DNA of 64,000 nucleotides from the NCBI GenBank assembly GCA_973895155.1, contig OZ316897.1, positions 22,754,001-22,818,000 on the forward strand, written 5' to 3'. Shown here in pieces: positions 12,301 to 25,459 of the stretch. Origin of the DNA: Marsupella aquatica. Taxonomy: Eukaryota > Marchantiophyta. A program made the translations under genes and the position numbers. Position 1 is the first letter of the stretch; the number at the start of each line of letters is the position of its first letter. A model generated the notes under the pieces. The model saw nothing but the letters and a program-made list of their open reading frames with translations, made no database searches and had not been told where the DNA came from.

Positions 12301-14334
12301 CCTTTGGGCTCCTTGCATGGCTCTTTGGTTTTTTCTCCTTGATTGATTCTCTCGCCTTGATTGGGTTCTTTACCTTATGATCATGTTTTTTTGGCATAAT
12401 ATTTGCCACTGATTTCATTCTATTTATCACTATGCCACTATTTTTGTTTGGATGTGGGCTGAAAAAACTAACCCAGGGGTAACGTACTCCTTTGCATCCA
12501 ATGGCTGTCATCACACCCAATTTACTATCACATGGTCTGGCTCTCCCTCAATGTGACTTTGACCATCCGGGTGACCATCCTGAGGAGGATTGGGCCAAAG
12601 ACTACACATAGGCACGGGGTGACATTAGATAGAGGCCGTGTGTAGGCTTGGGGGACAGGACCATGCAACCCACCCCTTAGTCAGCTGACCCAAGGGTGTT
12701 CAAGGTCATATTGAGTGAGACCCAGGTCTTGATTAATTAGGAAACTTGGTGGGACAATAGCCATTGTGTGTGAAGAACCCTAACGTAGACTAAGCTAGTT
12801 CTCTTAACCAACAACAACAATAGTAACATGATTGTGATGAATAGAAAACAATTGGCAATGTATGTATTAAGCCATGTATTGAGCCACAAAAAACTATCAA
12901 CTTAGTAAATCTCAATTTTATTATTACTACACTGAGGACCTGTAGCTAATCAATCCAACAATCTTAGATTCTTTTCCCCACATTTTGAACTGGGGGGGGG
13001 TCACTATATGAAGGGTCATACATCATGTGCGATGGTTTGGGTCATTTATGACCCCCCTAACTCACTTTCTATAAAGTTGTATGACACCAATGATGTGATG
13101 ACACATGCATTTTGCAATTAAACAACCCTATGTTTCCATTGAAGACTTAATAAGTCTTCCGCCAAAACCATTTAATGACCCTATACTTTGTCGCACGTGA
13201 TATGCCATTTCCATGCAAGTGACTCCCCCGAGATTTTGAATCTGATGTTTGTCCACTTAATACCTCTTTAGCTTGTTCAACTCGACATTTTCTCTCGCCT
13301 CTCTTTTGTTTTTCCCTCATATGGTACTTTGTTTCAAATAGGACTTTTTTGTAAATAAAGTTCCCATCTTGCTTCCCGTGTGTTCATTATTTAGAGCCAT
13401 TCAATCACTTGAATTGATGCTCCAATGAACTGCGTCATTCTACTTAACATTTGAGTTTGCACAAACTCAGATGAAAGACTATGTATTTGATGTTTGTTAT
13501 TTAAGTGTGAATTTGAGCTTTTTAATTATGAATTGTACGAATAAAGCATCAAATACATTCAATACGTCAAGAGTTAGAATTATAGCATAATTCAAAGGAA
13601 AGTCATGTTTGTGTGAACTAGAATCCGGGATGGACTGATAGGTTGTCTATGAAGCCCCCATGGACAAACCAAACTTGGATGAACTTGACTCAAACACACA
13701 TGCATGCTTGGATACTATGTTTTAAACTTGTGTACAAAAATACCCTGTCAGATCATCACTTCTGTCCAACTATCCAAAAGTACCATGTCAAAGCACCATG
13801 TCTGTCCATTTTTGTCCAAGGGTACCATGTACCATCATTTTTTGCAAGCCTCATTGTATCTCGTAATATTCTATTCTCTCAAGCTAGTCACTTTAACCAT
13901 TTTTTTAGAGATCAATAAAAAATATGAAATATGTAAGGTATGTTTAGATATTTGTAGGCCTTATCTGGCCTTTATGGTAAATCACAAGGACGATATGCAT
14001 GGTCGAGGAGTTGGGGATTTCCCCACCTAACTTGGTGAATCAGTGTACCATAACAAAGAAGTGGGGATTCCGGACATCTTAGGTAATTTGGTTGAAAATA
14101 CCCATGCTTTCCCATACATAACGAGGGATTTGATACTTCTAGCAGTTCAACGTTTCCCTGGGGTAATTTGCCTATGTGTCCCACAGGCGTGACATTTGGG
14201 GCGTTTCCCGTAATATACCCAACTATAGAAGGGTTTAGCGCCTCCGCATTTCCCCACATTTGCGTGTTTATTTGTATAAGCCGGAGGCAGTTGGCATAAT
14301 CCAGGTCCTTGGATGGTCGCGCTCTCCGCAACAT

Positions 14335-15150
14335 CCGTGTGCATATTACTCGCATACCGTGGGGTATCGCTGGGGTATTTGGGATGTCAGCGTCCAATTG
14401 CCGCTCTCCAAGTGGCTTCGCTGAGGTGTGCAGGATGATATTCATCTCCACCATCCAATTTTGTTGTGGTAAAGTGGGGATTCCGTGTGCATATTACCCG
14501 CATACCGTGGGGTATCGCTGGGGTATTTGGGATGTCAGCGTCCAATTGCCGCTCTCCAAGTGGCTTCGCTGAGGTGTGCAGGATGATATTTATCTCCACC
14601 ATCCAATTTTGCTGTGGTAAAGTGGGGATTCCGTGTGCATATTACCCGCATACTGTGGGGTATCTCTGGGGTATTTGGGTTGTCAGCATCCAATTGCCGC
14701 TCTCCAAGTGGCTTCGCTGGCAGCCCTGGAGGTGCGCAGGATGATATGCATCTCCACCGTCCAATTTTGCTATGGCTAAGTGGGGATTCCGTGTGCATAT
14801 TACCCGCATACATTAGTGTATCTCTGGGGTATTTGGGTTTTCAGCGTCCAATGGCCGCTCTCCAGGTGGCCTCGCTGGCAGCCCTGGAGGTGTGCAGGAT
14901 GATATGCATCTCCACCATCCAAATTTCCTGTTGTAAAGTGGGGGTTCTGTGTGCATATTACCCGCATACCCTGGGGTAGATCGTTGGGGTATTTGGTATG
15001 CCACTTCCAATTGCCACTCTCCAGGTGGCTTCGCTAACAGCCCTGGAGGTTTGCAGGATGATATGCATCTTCACCGTCCAGATTTCCTATGTCGAAGCGG
15101 GGATTACTTGTGCATTTTACCTGCATACTGTGGGGTATTTGTAGGGTATT
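14335..15150. repeat. Satellite array, 148-158-bp unit, about five to six copies
   Basis: Unit starts marked by CGTGTGCATATTAC fall at about 14335, 14483, 14631, 14789, 14947 and a diverged one at 15107, giving periods of 148, 148, 158, 158 and about 160. Each unit holds GGGGTATTTGGG, then TCCAATTGCCGCTCTCC and a segment ending in AAGTGGGGATTC. The 10-base increase comes from CTGGCAGCCCTGGAGG in the later units. Overlapping open frames on both strands reflect the periodicity. Confidence 0.9.
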
Positions 15151-15552
15151 TTTGATTCCATGCTTCTTGCTGCGTCAAATTGCATCCGCATCGTCAAATT
15201 CCAGGATAATGTGCATCCGCATCGTCCAAATTGCCTACGGTGAAGTGGGGATTCACGATGTAACGCCTATGTATTGTGGGGTATTGGGGGATCCTCACGT
15301 ATTACCAATGGGGTATTAAAAATGTCTGGCGTCCCCAGATGAATTGCATCGAAAACCATCCAGTCATATTGCCAATGAATACCATGAAATGTCGATGGGT
15401 ATCGTGAATGTAAGGTTCTTTATTGGGCCCAGCTTACGCAAATCAAATTTCTAATATGGTTTTGAATCATTTCCTCATAGCGTTGTAAATAAGATCACAG
15501 TGAGTTAAGTAGCATTCATTTGTACATTAGAAACTAAGTACGTTAGCAACTC

Positions 15553-15556
<4 letters not shown>

Positions 15557-15626
<70 letters not shown>
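15557..15626. repeat. Compound microsatellite (CT)n(AT)n
   Basis: About 17 CT dinucleotides are followed directly by about 18 AT dinucleotides. It lies just beyond the 3' end of the minus-strand unknown gene. Confidence 0.95.
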
Positions 15627-15629
<3 letters not shown>

Positions 15630-15745
15630 AAACACGAAGCAAGTAGTGGTGGCCCTTGGTCAATATATAATGCAATCATATTCATAACCTGTCTAGCTTG
15701 TGCCGTTCATAGAGCGATGCAGGTATGCTATCTATGTAGTGAGTA

Positions 15746-18700
15746 CTATACCTCTTCCCCAGCTTTCTTCATAGCATTTTCAGGGAAGATCCTTTGTTGG
15801 CCATCGGCATTTAAAGCCGGAAGATGTGTAGCGATCACTACATTCTGCTCTACAATCCACCTGGCCACCATGTCCAATAACTCTGATGCATTCTTCTGAG
15901 CGTGTTTGGTGAATGGCTTGGGGGTAGTCTTTGACCGCTTGTTCGTATCTGCTACAAACGTGCGCAATTTGGCCTCCACTTCGCAGGTCTTCATCAAACC
16001 CATGGCTCTCATGCACAATACTAGTTTGGCGTCTTTGGTGAGCTTTTCAAAATTCTGCAAAAGTTACAGTCTTTGGTGAGCTTTTTAAAATATGGTAGTA
16101 CACCAATGACAAGCTATAAATGATTATTTACAGAATCGTGCAAAACTTCTCAGTATATGCTTACTATATTGGAGTCTCCAGAAGCCTGGGACTTGTTACT
16201 TCTTGTCGACCGGGTTCCTTGAGCACACAAAACTTCTTCCTGGTTTGCCTGTACATATATAATGACCACATAATGAGACCACAAGAGTACATTCCACACA
16301 TACAATTTCTGTCTACACATTGTACACAATGATCGCTGCAACCTAATAAAGACTGCTGGCTTACAATGGATGGAAATAAGAAATCATACCATGTTTTTGC
16401 CGGTCAACAACCGTTCCCTTGCATCCTCCTGTACCTTTGTTGAAATAGCTCTAAATGAAGGTACGTTTTCTTTGCTTGGGTTCGGACCCTTGCCTCTTCG
16501 TGCTCTACTCAATGGTTGATTTAGGTCCCGAATGCTTGCAAGGACTCCACCTTGTTCCTTCTCGATCTTAACCTACCATGCATATGTGGATGTGCAAATC
16601 ATTGTATATATTGGTGAACCTAGGCTCAAAGTAGAATGAATTGCAAAGTCATATACATCACTTACAATAGAACTTTTAGGCCATTATAATAATTGCAATA
16701 TACAAAACTTATACATACAATGATATATGATATATACCTTGGACAGTAGCGGGTTGTTTCCCCCTGTAGGATTGCTCTCAATCTTTTGTCTTTTTACCTG
16801 AAAAATAAGTATAAAGCAAACTCGGTGTCTTAATTTTAATTACGTACGTATGATATATAAGAATGCAACTAGCATGACAAAATACTCGTACCTCCGGTTC
16901 CGGTTGATCGTTAGGACTTATATTAGTGTCTTCATCATCCTCGTCAGATTCAATGTAAAGTTGGGTGGATGTAGTGAAGCAATCAACTTGCAAGTTGATA
17001 GTTGATGTTGACGATGTTTTCTCCTGGCTACATGTAGTGGTATCCAGTACTTCAGTATCCTCGCTTGGCTCTCCATCGCTGGACCTGACCGCATCATCTG
17101 CTTTGCTTTCCTCTCTATGCTCTACTTCCACCCCTCCCTCTGCATCTTCTTCATGGCCAGCTAATGCCAACACTCGCTTCTTTGGTTTTGAAAGAGGGTT
17201 TTCCTCAACGTCAGGCATCTCCGGTAACCCCGCTCCATTGGAGGCCTTTCTTGAGACAGCAGAACCCTCAGGAGAGGGACCTATCTCTGGTAACCCCGCT
17301 CCATTGGAGGCCTTTCCTGAGACAGCAGAACCCTCAGGAGAGGGACCTATCTCCGGTAACCCGCTCTCTTGGAGGTCTTTCCTGAGACAGCAGAACCCTG
17401 AGGAGAGGGACCTGAATACGATTGGCATACTTTATGAGCCAGATTGGGACTCATGGAACAATATGCTCTCGGAACAAAAATGGACATGTCCTGCAATATG
17501 TACATGCACATCAATAGTGACGGTGCACGAGTGCCAAGGAATCTTGCAATATAAATATATTGTAGAAAACCACATTCATTCAACATCTCTACCTCTCGAT
17601 ACATATCGACTGGGCAACATGAAAAAACCTGCAGAACCCAGAGAAGCAGATTCATTCCGATGCAATGAACCTAGGGTTGGTAAATGCATATATATATTTA
17701 TATATGTATATGGCACCATACTTACTGGTTTTAAGTGCCCAAACTGTACCATCTGCGGACCCTTTGAAGGTGTCATTAATGGCACCCAGTAAGGCGCCAA
17801 CAATGACGGATTACCATCAGACAAGGCCTTCATGAACTTAATCTTCCACCATCTCACTTTCTTAATAACATGGACGCTCTCTGGTATTCCACGACCAACA
17901 ACCTCTCCACTATACTGCCCCCTATACCTTACAGACTTATCGGCGTCTCTCATTTGCAGTTCTACCAAGGTCACCTTTAATGCATACGCACGAAGTTCCA
18001 CAAAAATCTATGGGTATGATTGTCCATGTCCAATGGCAATCGCTTCATCTGCATCTGGTTCTACCTTCATATCTGCAAAATCAGTCAGCTCCTTTTTTCG
18101 GGCCGTAGGGATGGCACCTGCAATGAAATTCAGTGCAAGTACTTGAGGTTAATTCCAGGGTATTTCCAGGTTATTTCCAAGTTGCGAAAGATAGAACACA
18201 GTTCATTGCCAAAATCAATGGCACTGCGCTAACTAATGAATGGGAATCTGTCAGTACGTACCTTCCTTGATTTTTGCATTTGCTTTCCTCCATTCATGCT
18301 TTCTGGCCAAGGCATCTCATGTTTAGATCTGGTTTCTGGACACTCAAATTTGAGAGGTGAAAGTTCGTGCATTCTACTCTGAACATACAATCGACAATTC
18401 TCTTTTGTCTTTGTGTCAGACTTGAAATCTGCACTGAGGTATTCGTATATCTCCTTGTCGGTGGCGAAATTCGCAAACCAATTCCTCACCGTTATGTAAT
18501 TTGCCTTGTGAGCTTGGTGCGCTTCTACATGCTTAGAAGCCAGAATGGACCGTCCTCCAAATTTGTTGGTCACATTGAAGATGTCCTCTGCCAAAGGATA
18601 GAACTGTGCATAGCAGCGTCGAAACACACATCAGCGTGTATTCAATCAAACAAAGAAACTACCATTGTGCACTGCATTAGATGCCTTCGCGTGATTATCA

Positions 18701-19228
18701 GAAGTGGTCCTTGCCGTGGTCGCAATGGATTTCAATAGGCTAATTTAATGTCACGGGAGACAAACAACTTACTTGATGATGCTTGGTAGAACCAATCATA
18801 GACGTCTCTCTCTCCGGCGCATCAGGAGTGCGGGTATTTTCAGCAGGCCTGATAGACTTGTGCTCTTCTTCACCAGAGCTCTCCTTTCAATTCGTATCAC
18901 GTTTAGATAGTGTCTTCATTGGCGGCAACGGTGATGGCTACAGCGGTGATGGCTACAGCGGTGATGGCTGTAGCTGTGATGGCTGTGTGACTCAAGTATT
19001 GTTGCTCCCGTTGCATTCATTCACCCATCTCCTCAACTTCTTCCTGTGCACCCATGTCTTCATCCCCACACTGTCAAAGAAAAGTTGCCAATCATCCCCA
19101 TCCATACAGAAGAAGCTTTCCCCAGTAAGATCCAACTCCTCAATTTTGGGAGTGTACATTGTCGATTCTAAACATCGATCAATGTTTTCACACAATTCCT
19201 TACACGTAAGCCTGCTCCATTCATGCAT
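15746..19228 (-). CDS. Multi-exon gene of unknown function in the transposon region
   Basis: The minus strand shows a chain of exons with good splice sites, at about 19228-18995, 18606-18240, 18122-17733, 17414-16890, 16800-16738, 16574-16391, 16252-16165 and 16057-15746. The last exon ends in a stop after NAMKKAGEEV. Fragments include MKTWVHRKKLRRWVNEC, ASKHVEAHQAHKANY and VIKKVRWWKIKFMKAL. The middle exon carries a 22-residue repeat (GPSPEGSAVSGKAS core) encoded by three 66-bp units at 17223-17420, then an acidic stretch. No domain is recognised. Two lesions are visible: an in-frame TAG at 18010-18008, which a 57-base intron might remove, and a missing G in the first repeat unit near 17360. 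The gene may be an accessory transposon gene or a decaying lineage-specific gene. Confidence 0.5.
18926..18984. repeat. 15-bp tandem repeat
   Basis: About four copies of GGTGATGGCTACAGC, with drift in the last two. It lies between two exons of the unknown minus-strand gene. Confidence 0.85.
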
Positions 19229-21624
19229 TGCAACTCTGTTTCAATCAACATCAATCAAATGTAGGAAACTCTAAAGATCGACTTCACTCCAGGCGTACGC
19301 GTAGCAGAAATAGTGAAATACAGAGGGGGACTTAAAACAAAAAGGGAGTATTACACCAAGCGCACTCACTGCCTCTCTCGTTCATCGTTTGTTTGAATCG
19401 CCCACCCGCACGTGTTGAAGGTAAAGGCTACGGGTTCATTGTCCGTTTGAATCACCCGCCCACGCGTGTTCAAGGTAAAGGCTGCAAGGAAAGTAGTGCA
19501 TGTGTTGCCCGTCTCAAAGCTGGTCCTCGTTAGTTTTGAACTGACCGCCCTGGTCCAAATTAATAATGTCACTCTTCAAAATGCGATATATCCACAGTCC
19601 ATTGCGTCAACCGCATCGCTGATTTTGTTTCTATCCAGCCGATTTAGGCCGGGGATTTAGGAGTTGCGGTCATGATTATACAGCTGGGAAATTTTCCCTC
19701 ACTCTACTATTCTAGGCCTAACTCAAAAGTCCACGCAGTTTGGATTACTATGACAAGCTAGGACAAGATACAAACTATTCCCATGGAGACTAGCGCAGCC
19801 TGCGCTTCGGGAAAGTAAAGCCGCCAGCTACGATGACCTTTTGATCAATCAGAAGCCTATGTGGCAAATACCCTACATAGGATACCAAGAAGATAAGGCT
19901 GGCCTCAGTTTCCCTCCAGTTTCAGAGGGATTGTTTCCGCGGGAACGATTCCAAAGGTACTAAAGAGTGGAGGTCATTGACCGTAGCTCACACCTCCCAC
20001 TCTAAGTGTTCGATCCTCCTCTGTGCGAGCTCAGACAACTTCAGAATAAGTTTTACAAGTTCGCGCCCGATAACATCATCCAAAACGTGGAAGTCCACAG
20101 GCCACCTGCGGATCTTCGTACTACGTGGGAGAATTCTCTGTCAAATCCCATGCCACCTTGTGCGATATCCTGTAATGTGTTTTGGATTTGGTAGAAATTA
20201 TTGGCAGCACTCGGAGTCAATTCTTTTGATTGCAATAGTTTTTGCTTATGATTTGAGTTTGAAATGTGCTCACAGGTCAAATACAGGGTTCTCGTATACT
20301 TCAAAGCGAAAGCAAATCTTACCTAACCCTTTACCACCCACTTCTTCCTTAGCCCGGGCTTACTAGGCTACGCAGGTCATATGAAACAGGTAGAGCATTA
20401 ATATCAGAGGAAGTGAAGAAGCGAATGTGACGTATTTTGTTCTGCCGGTGCGAGGTATGTGCGAGGTATGTGAGGGGTATGTTTGGGGTATTTGTGGTTA
20501 TGCTCATTCCAACACTTATGTTACAAGGTTAGTATGAGAATGAACTCGGATATTTAGAACAGACCACACTTTTTGAGTCTTTGAGATTACAATTGAAGCA
20601 ATATACATCATGAGCGCCATGCTGACAAAGGTGTTGTGGCATCGTCCGAGGCCGATGCTTGTTTTGTGGCAACCGCCCGGGTTGCCTTGACAGGTAACCG
20701 GGTTGCCAGTATGCTGTCCACCCCCCCTTGCCAACCGGTATGCAATGGTAAGTTGTCGCAAAAGAGAATTTTACAACCTATTTTACGCATATGGAATTTT
20801 TCGTCTATTTTTTCATGATTACTTACTTCTTCATTGAGTTGCAGGCGTTGCCCCGGCCTTCAAAGTGCGAACTCCATTATTCATTTACATACATTACCCA
20901 TCAATTCTCCATAAATATAATGAACACCTACTGGAACAAGAACACATCTGCCATAAATGTATTGTTTGGGGTCACGTTGTTTTTACGGTTGTCTGTATGC
21001 TTGTGTTTTTTTTCCCTTCCTGGTTGTTGGGATCGATGGAGCCGCGGATCCGCCCAATGAGTTTCAGGTGTTTCTCTGTTTTTTGGTCTGTTGATGTCCA
21101 GACATTGGGGAGGGGCCCTTACCCAATTCTCCGTGAACTATGATGACCCAATACATGATGTCGCTGCGATCCGCAAAAGCGCTATAGTGGCTGAGTTCTA
21201 TTTGCTGTCCTATATCAGAGTTTGAAGTTGGAAGTTTTCCTTGAGAAATTGCGCACAAATTGCAAAATGAAAAATTGCCGAGATCCATTCATCAATTAAA
21301 CACTAGCCGAGACCCATTCATCGATTAAACACCAGCCGATTAACACCCAATTACTTTCTGGTATGTTTTAACAAACGCATCGTGGACATCACAACCTTCA
21401 TTTAACAGATGCAGGTCCGAGCCCCCCTTTATTGCACATTGAAAATAAGTCGACCATTCACATACATACATTCTGGTCCCACTTGCCCCACAAACCAAGC
21501 ATACACGTTATGCCATATCAAACCAAAATGGCAGGTCATTGCATGGCCTGTAGGAACCTTACAAACTAAAAGACTCCTGCCCAAAATGCCAAACCATCGT
21601 ACGTTGTGCTTGCATCTGGTCACA
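19229..21624. other. Gap between minus-strand genes
   Basis: No gene could be supported. It includes a GGTATG-rich patch at 20450-20500 resembling the intron and satellite motif seen elsewhere in this region, and scattered short open frames. Upstream exons of the unknown gene may be hidden here. Confidence 0.4.
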
Positions 21625-22329
21625 TCAGATATGAGTTGCATCCAAACTATCAAGCAGGTCCTGCAATCTACATCTAACAGAACTAAGTTGCGACGCCGTG
21701 GCCGGGTCTGAAGCATTAATAGATGATCTTGAAGATTCTGCTATATGCCTCCCTCGTGCAGTATGATAACTCGAAGGTACATTGTCCGTCTTCAACTTCG
21801 TCTTCCGTGGAGTGACAGAATTAGGCACCACAGAATGCAAGATCTCACAGTCGTCATCGCTTACAGGTGACAAGGAATTAATAATGGCCTCACCGTCTTT
21901 GCAGCGGATCACTACGTCCACACATTCCATCTTTGCTGTAGCTCTATGGACAGTAGCAAACTGGACAAAGTCTTCCTTCTCGCTAAAATCCTGCGGAGGC
22001 ATCCCTATGAGATCAGTTGCTGCATCAAAAATCTTAGCTCGCACTGGAGGTACGTGTGGCCCGATAGTAGAGTCAACCAGGAACACCTCAAAACGATACC
22101 TTTCTGTCCAGGGCCTAGCAGCAACCGAATTATGGGGACATCGACTTGACCCTTCAACAGTGCGATTACACATCCACCCAGGTGTCACGAAGCGAGTGCA
22201 TCCATGGTATAGAAACTTCCGCGGAAAATCGATTGGAGCATCAAAATTGACCACAAAAACCCTCATTGATGGGAAGGTCCTCGTTTCTCCAGCATTGCAG
22301 CAGCCAACGACATCTTTAAGTGTGGCCAT
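21625..22329 (-). CDS. RPA1-like protein fragment with C-terminal OB-fold
   Basis: A 234-codon open frame from MATLKDVVGCC to a stop after DSLDATHI. Its first 150 residues resemble the C-terminal OB-fold of the large subunit of replication protein A (Rep_fac-A C-terminal family). A cysteine-containing patch (HGCTRF, GWMC, RCPHN) is followed by YRFEVFLVDST and AKIFDAATDLIGMPPQD, matching the conserved core YRxxxxVxDxTG and LFxxxAxxLLG. The zinc ribbon is degenerate, with one pair incomplete. RPA-like proteins bind single-stranded DNA and are often carried by plant mobile elements. A splice acceptor (TTTTCAG) lies just before the Met, so this may be the last exon of a longer gene. The tail after residue 150 is Ser/Thr-rich and unrecognised. 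Confidence 0.55.
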   Translation of the reverse strand: MATLKDVVGCCNAGETRTFPSMRVFVVNFDAPIDFPRKFLYHGCTRFVTPGWMCNRTVEGSSRCPHNSVAARPWTERYRFEVFLVDSTIGPHVPPVRAKIFDAATDLIGMPPQDFSEKEDFVQFATVHRATAKMECVDVVIRCKDGEAIINSLSPVSDDDCEILHSVVPNSVTPRKTKLKTDNVPSSYHTARGRHIAESSRSSINASDPATASQLSSVRCRLQDLLDSLDATHI

Positions 22330-23313
22330 GTCTCTGAAAAGAGCCACCCAGCAGAAATCCAAACAATAGTGGCGAAGGGCAGGCACTCAGCCGGGCGCAA
22401 GCACTACTCAGGAAGGGACGAATACCGATCTGCAATGGTTGCGAATCAAATGACAAGCCGGACTGCAGAACACTCGACAAATTGTGTAGAGTTGTCACTA
22501 GATAAGTACATTATCGTGGGGTGCAAAGTGAATGCAAGTAGAGGATCCAGAAGGGAGACCCGGAGTTTAGGGCCGAGTTTTGGGAGACGTTGATTTTACG
22601 GGGATGTTGACTTTACGGAAGCGGAGCTTTGGGAGACGTTCATTTTAGAGAGACGCGGAGTTTTTCTCTTGGGAGACATGGCGGACACTTCGTGTACTTG
22701 GGCACGTTTTAATGGAGTAAATATGCGGCAAAATAAATCAAATAAAAAAGACTTTGTCTCCTTCCGTTCTAAATTTCTCACCCTTCCCCTAACATAAATC
22801 TGAGTTTTCATTTTCTGAAGGCATTGGCTGAACTTGTGGGAGCTTTCCTTACATACATTGAATCTTATAGAGGTTGCTATATGGCTGAACTTGTGATGAG
22901 GGGCCTAAAACAGGGCCCATAATAATGTCTACAATACTTCGTCAGTGCCATGTGCCACATGTTTCAAATGTTGGATCTAGGCCCTTATATTGCCAGTTAT
23001 ATGGACCATTGGCACACTTTATGTCACATCATGATGACTTACAAGGGGAGAGTTTTTAACACATTTTCCTGCTTTTAAGGTGAAGTTATAAGGGTTTTTG
23101 AAGAGGAGGGACACAAAAGCATTGGGTGAGGCAGGGGTCATTTTGCTTTTTAAAACTCTATTTTCTTTTCTTAGGGGGGGGGGGGGGGGTCATCACGCAC
23201 TTAGTATATATTATTACATAAATATGAGAAACATAAAAATAAGATTGGAAATGATTATCATTTCCTTGCCAAGTCCTGTGAAACGCGACCAAACATACAG
23301 CTAGGCAGGCGTA

Positions 23314-23605
23314 TTAATTAATTTAAGGATGAAACATGGAGGTAGCTCAGGGTGGGTGGGGGTGGGGGTCACTTCCACCCATTAAATGTTCACATCATGT
23401 GCAAATGATTGAAGTAAGGGGCCTTTTATTCATTACCCTAACCCTAAACCCTAAACCCTAAGACTTGCGCACATATATGCATGCATGCATATGTGGAAGG
23501 TTAATTAATTTAAGGATGAAGTATGGAGGTAGCTCAGGGTGGGTGGGGGTGCGGGTCACTTCCACAAATTAAATGTTCACATCATGTGCACCAAAGTATG
23601 GGGCG
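23314..23605. repeat. Direct duplication about 187 bases apart
   Basis: TTAATTAATTTAAGGATGAA starts both copies (23314 and 23501). They continue with GGAGGTAGCTCAGGGTGGG and a shared ATGTTCACATCATGTGCA. Copies are about 100 bases and nearly identical. Telomere-like repeats sit between them. Confidence 0.8.
23435..23462. repeat. Interstitial telomere-like repeat (CCCTAAA)
   Basis: Three to four copies of CCCTAAA, the first lacking one A. This is the plant telomere unit, here internal. Confidence 0.9.
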
Positions 23606-25459
23606 TTTCAGTCATTATTAATTTGTAAGGAAGTGCTTAGAAGTAGGGATGAAGTAAGGGGGTAACAATTCAAAAAGTCCCACTTTTCATCACACAATTC
23701 ATTGGTTGCCACATGTCAATAAATGATTGGTGGGTTTTGTGACATTCCTATTCCTTTTTGAGAGAGTGATTAAATCAAACATGCATGTTCGCAGATGCAT
23801 GTATAACAAGTTCCGTGATCCTAAGGTGAACTTGGGAGGTAGCTAGGTAGGTACCAATTGTCTCAGTCCCTTAACAATAGAACTTATAAAGCGCCAACTA
23901 CAAGGTAGATCGAGTGAAACCTCTTAATTAAACTGGAACTCCATGGCTGATCATGTGGATGAGAAAACTCATGACCAGTATGTCAAATAATAAGCATGTA
24001 TGCCATTTGTCATGACTTATACGTACTATCCTCTATTCATGTTTGTGCAAAGAACAGGTAGTGAAGGCTAGCTAGTATGATATGTCAATGGAAGGGTAAT
24101 TTAAGGATTAATAATCCGTAATCTAAGGATTTTGAAGGTTGACCATCATTAACAAGTGTGACACTATATAAGAAGTGATCGAGAGTAAATACATGCCATT
24201 CTATATTCAAGTAAGTTAGATTACTTTTGGTGACAAGCAGATAGACTCTGAATTGATGTGTGTAACTTAACATTTTACAAATGAAGCTCAATTACATTTC
24301 AAACTTTATTAAAGTTTGACGAATTGAAAAGCGGATTATGTACGTAATTATAAAATCAAAATCAAAGTAGAATCCCTCGGCCCTCCCTCTTTTGCTACAT
24401 TAAGTGAACCCCCCTGAGAACAAACCCCCCCATGTATATCGTTTGATGCATTAAAAATGCCTTGTTATGCATGTAAAAACATTACTTATCCTATCACATT
24501 AGATCCTTTTGTAAATTAGTACTAGAAAATTATTGTTCTTCCTGTGTTAATTTGTCTAAAACTCTGGTAGCTTATAGACTTCATGAAGGTAAACAAACTA
24601 GTACTAAAATGAATTAACAAAGGGAATATTAGGCTACACTATATCCCTAGAGGAATATTCCATAGTCTACATTACTTATTTAAACTTCAATATATTGCGC
24701 CATTACTCTATCTTCATTTAAGAAGGGGGTATCAACCAATGACCTATTTTCAAATGGTACATTGGGGGTCCTTAACCCCAAAACAAATTGACATGAGCAC
24801 GTAAGATTGAGGCAGCAGGGTATTTCAGGGTCACACAATAATTAGTATGTGTGACACTAATCTTGTGACATTTGAGATGGCTGATGTCGTGGCCAGCCCC
24901 TATAACCAGCTGGTATGCATTTGGTGAACTGGAATGCCATTAAAAAGCTTGGATGACAATTCTATTTACATAGACCATATTGTAAGAAAGGATGGGTCAT
25001 ATACAAAATAAATAAAGACCTAGACAGGGCCCAACAGCAATTTCAATGTCCCAACAATAATAAAAAACATGCACTTTGAACCAAATATGTCAATAAACTC
25101 CTAGAGTAAGCTGCCCAAGAAAGAAACCATACACATGAACTTCAAATTTGAATAGCATAAGCATGAATTCAACATGGTGAGTGACTGCCTTAGAGGGATT
25201 AGAGGCAGTGGCCCTGGGCTTGCAGGGTCAACGATAAGGTTTCCCACCTAGCACATTCGCTCACATGCAACAAGGACGTTTGAATGCTTTCCCGGAGTCA
25301 TGAATGTCGTGGGCCCCACCTAATTATGCACAGTATTCAACATAATAATGAACTTCTCCAATCGTCCTTCCGACAATCCCACCGCGCACATCCACCTCCT
25401 GATGAATTCTGAATCAACTTCGTTGCAATATTTTGTACACAGGAACGGCAGTGTGCACC

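Larger units (their letters stand above)
10646..15745. other. Repeat-rich intergenic region
   Basis: This holds the P450 upstream region, an isolated 25-bp copy of P450 exon 1, a 40-bp minisatellite, a diverged direct duplication, the 148-158-bp satellite and a CT/AT microsatellite, each listed separately. Between 12.3 and 14.3 kb nothing else is recognised. The long open frames over the satellites come from repetition, not from genes. Confidence 0.6.
22330..25459. other. Spacer between divergent transposon gene sets
   Basis: Non-coding. It contains a G-run near 23175-23190, a direct duplication and telomere-like repeats (listed separately). The minus-strand genes lie to its left and the plus-strand genes to its right, so it may hold divergent promoters. 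No clear promoter motif was identified. Confidence 0.4.

Noticed and set aside
13972-15319. Overlapping frames of 65-160 codons on both strands
   Set aside because: They are products of the 148-158-bp satellite, with the same peptides recurring at the repeat period.
21782-22369. 195-codon plus-strand frame
   Set aside because: It is antisense to the RPA-like frame, whose minus-strand reading shows recognisable OB-fold motifs.
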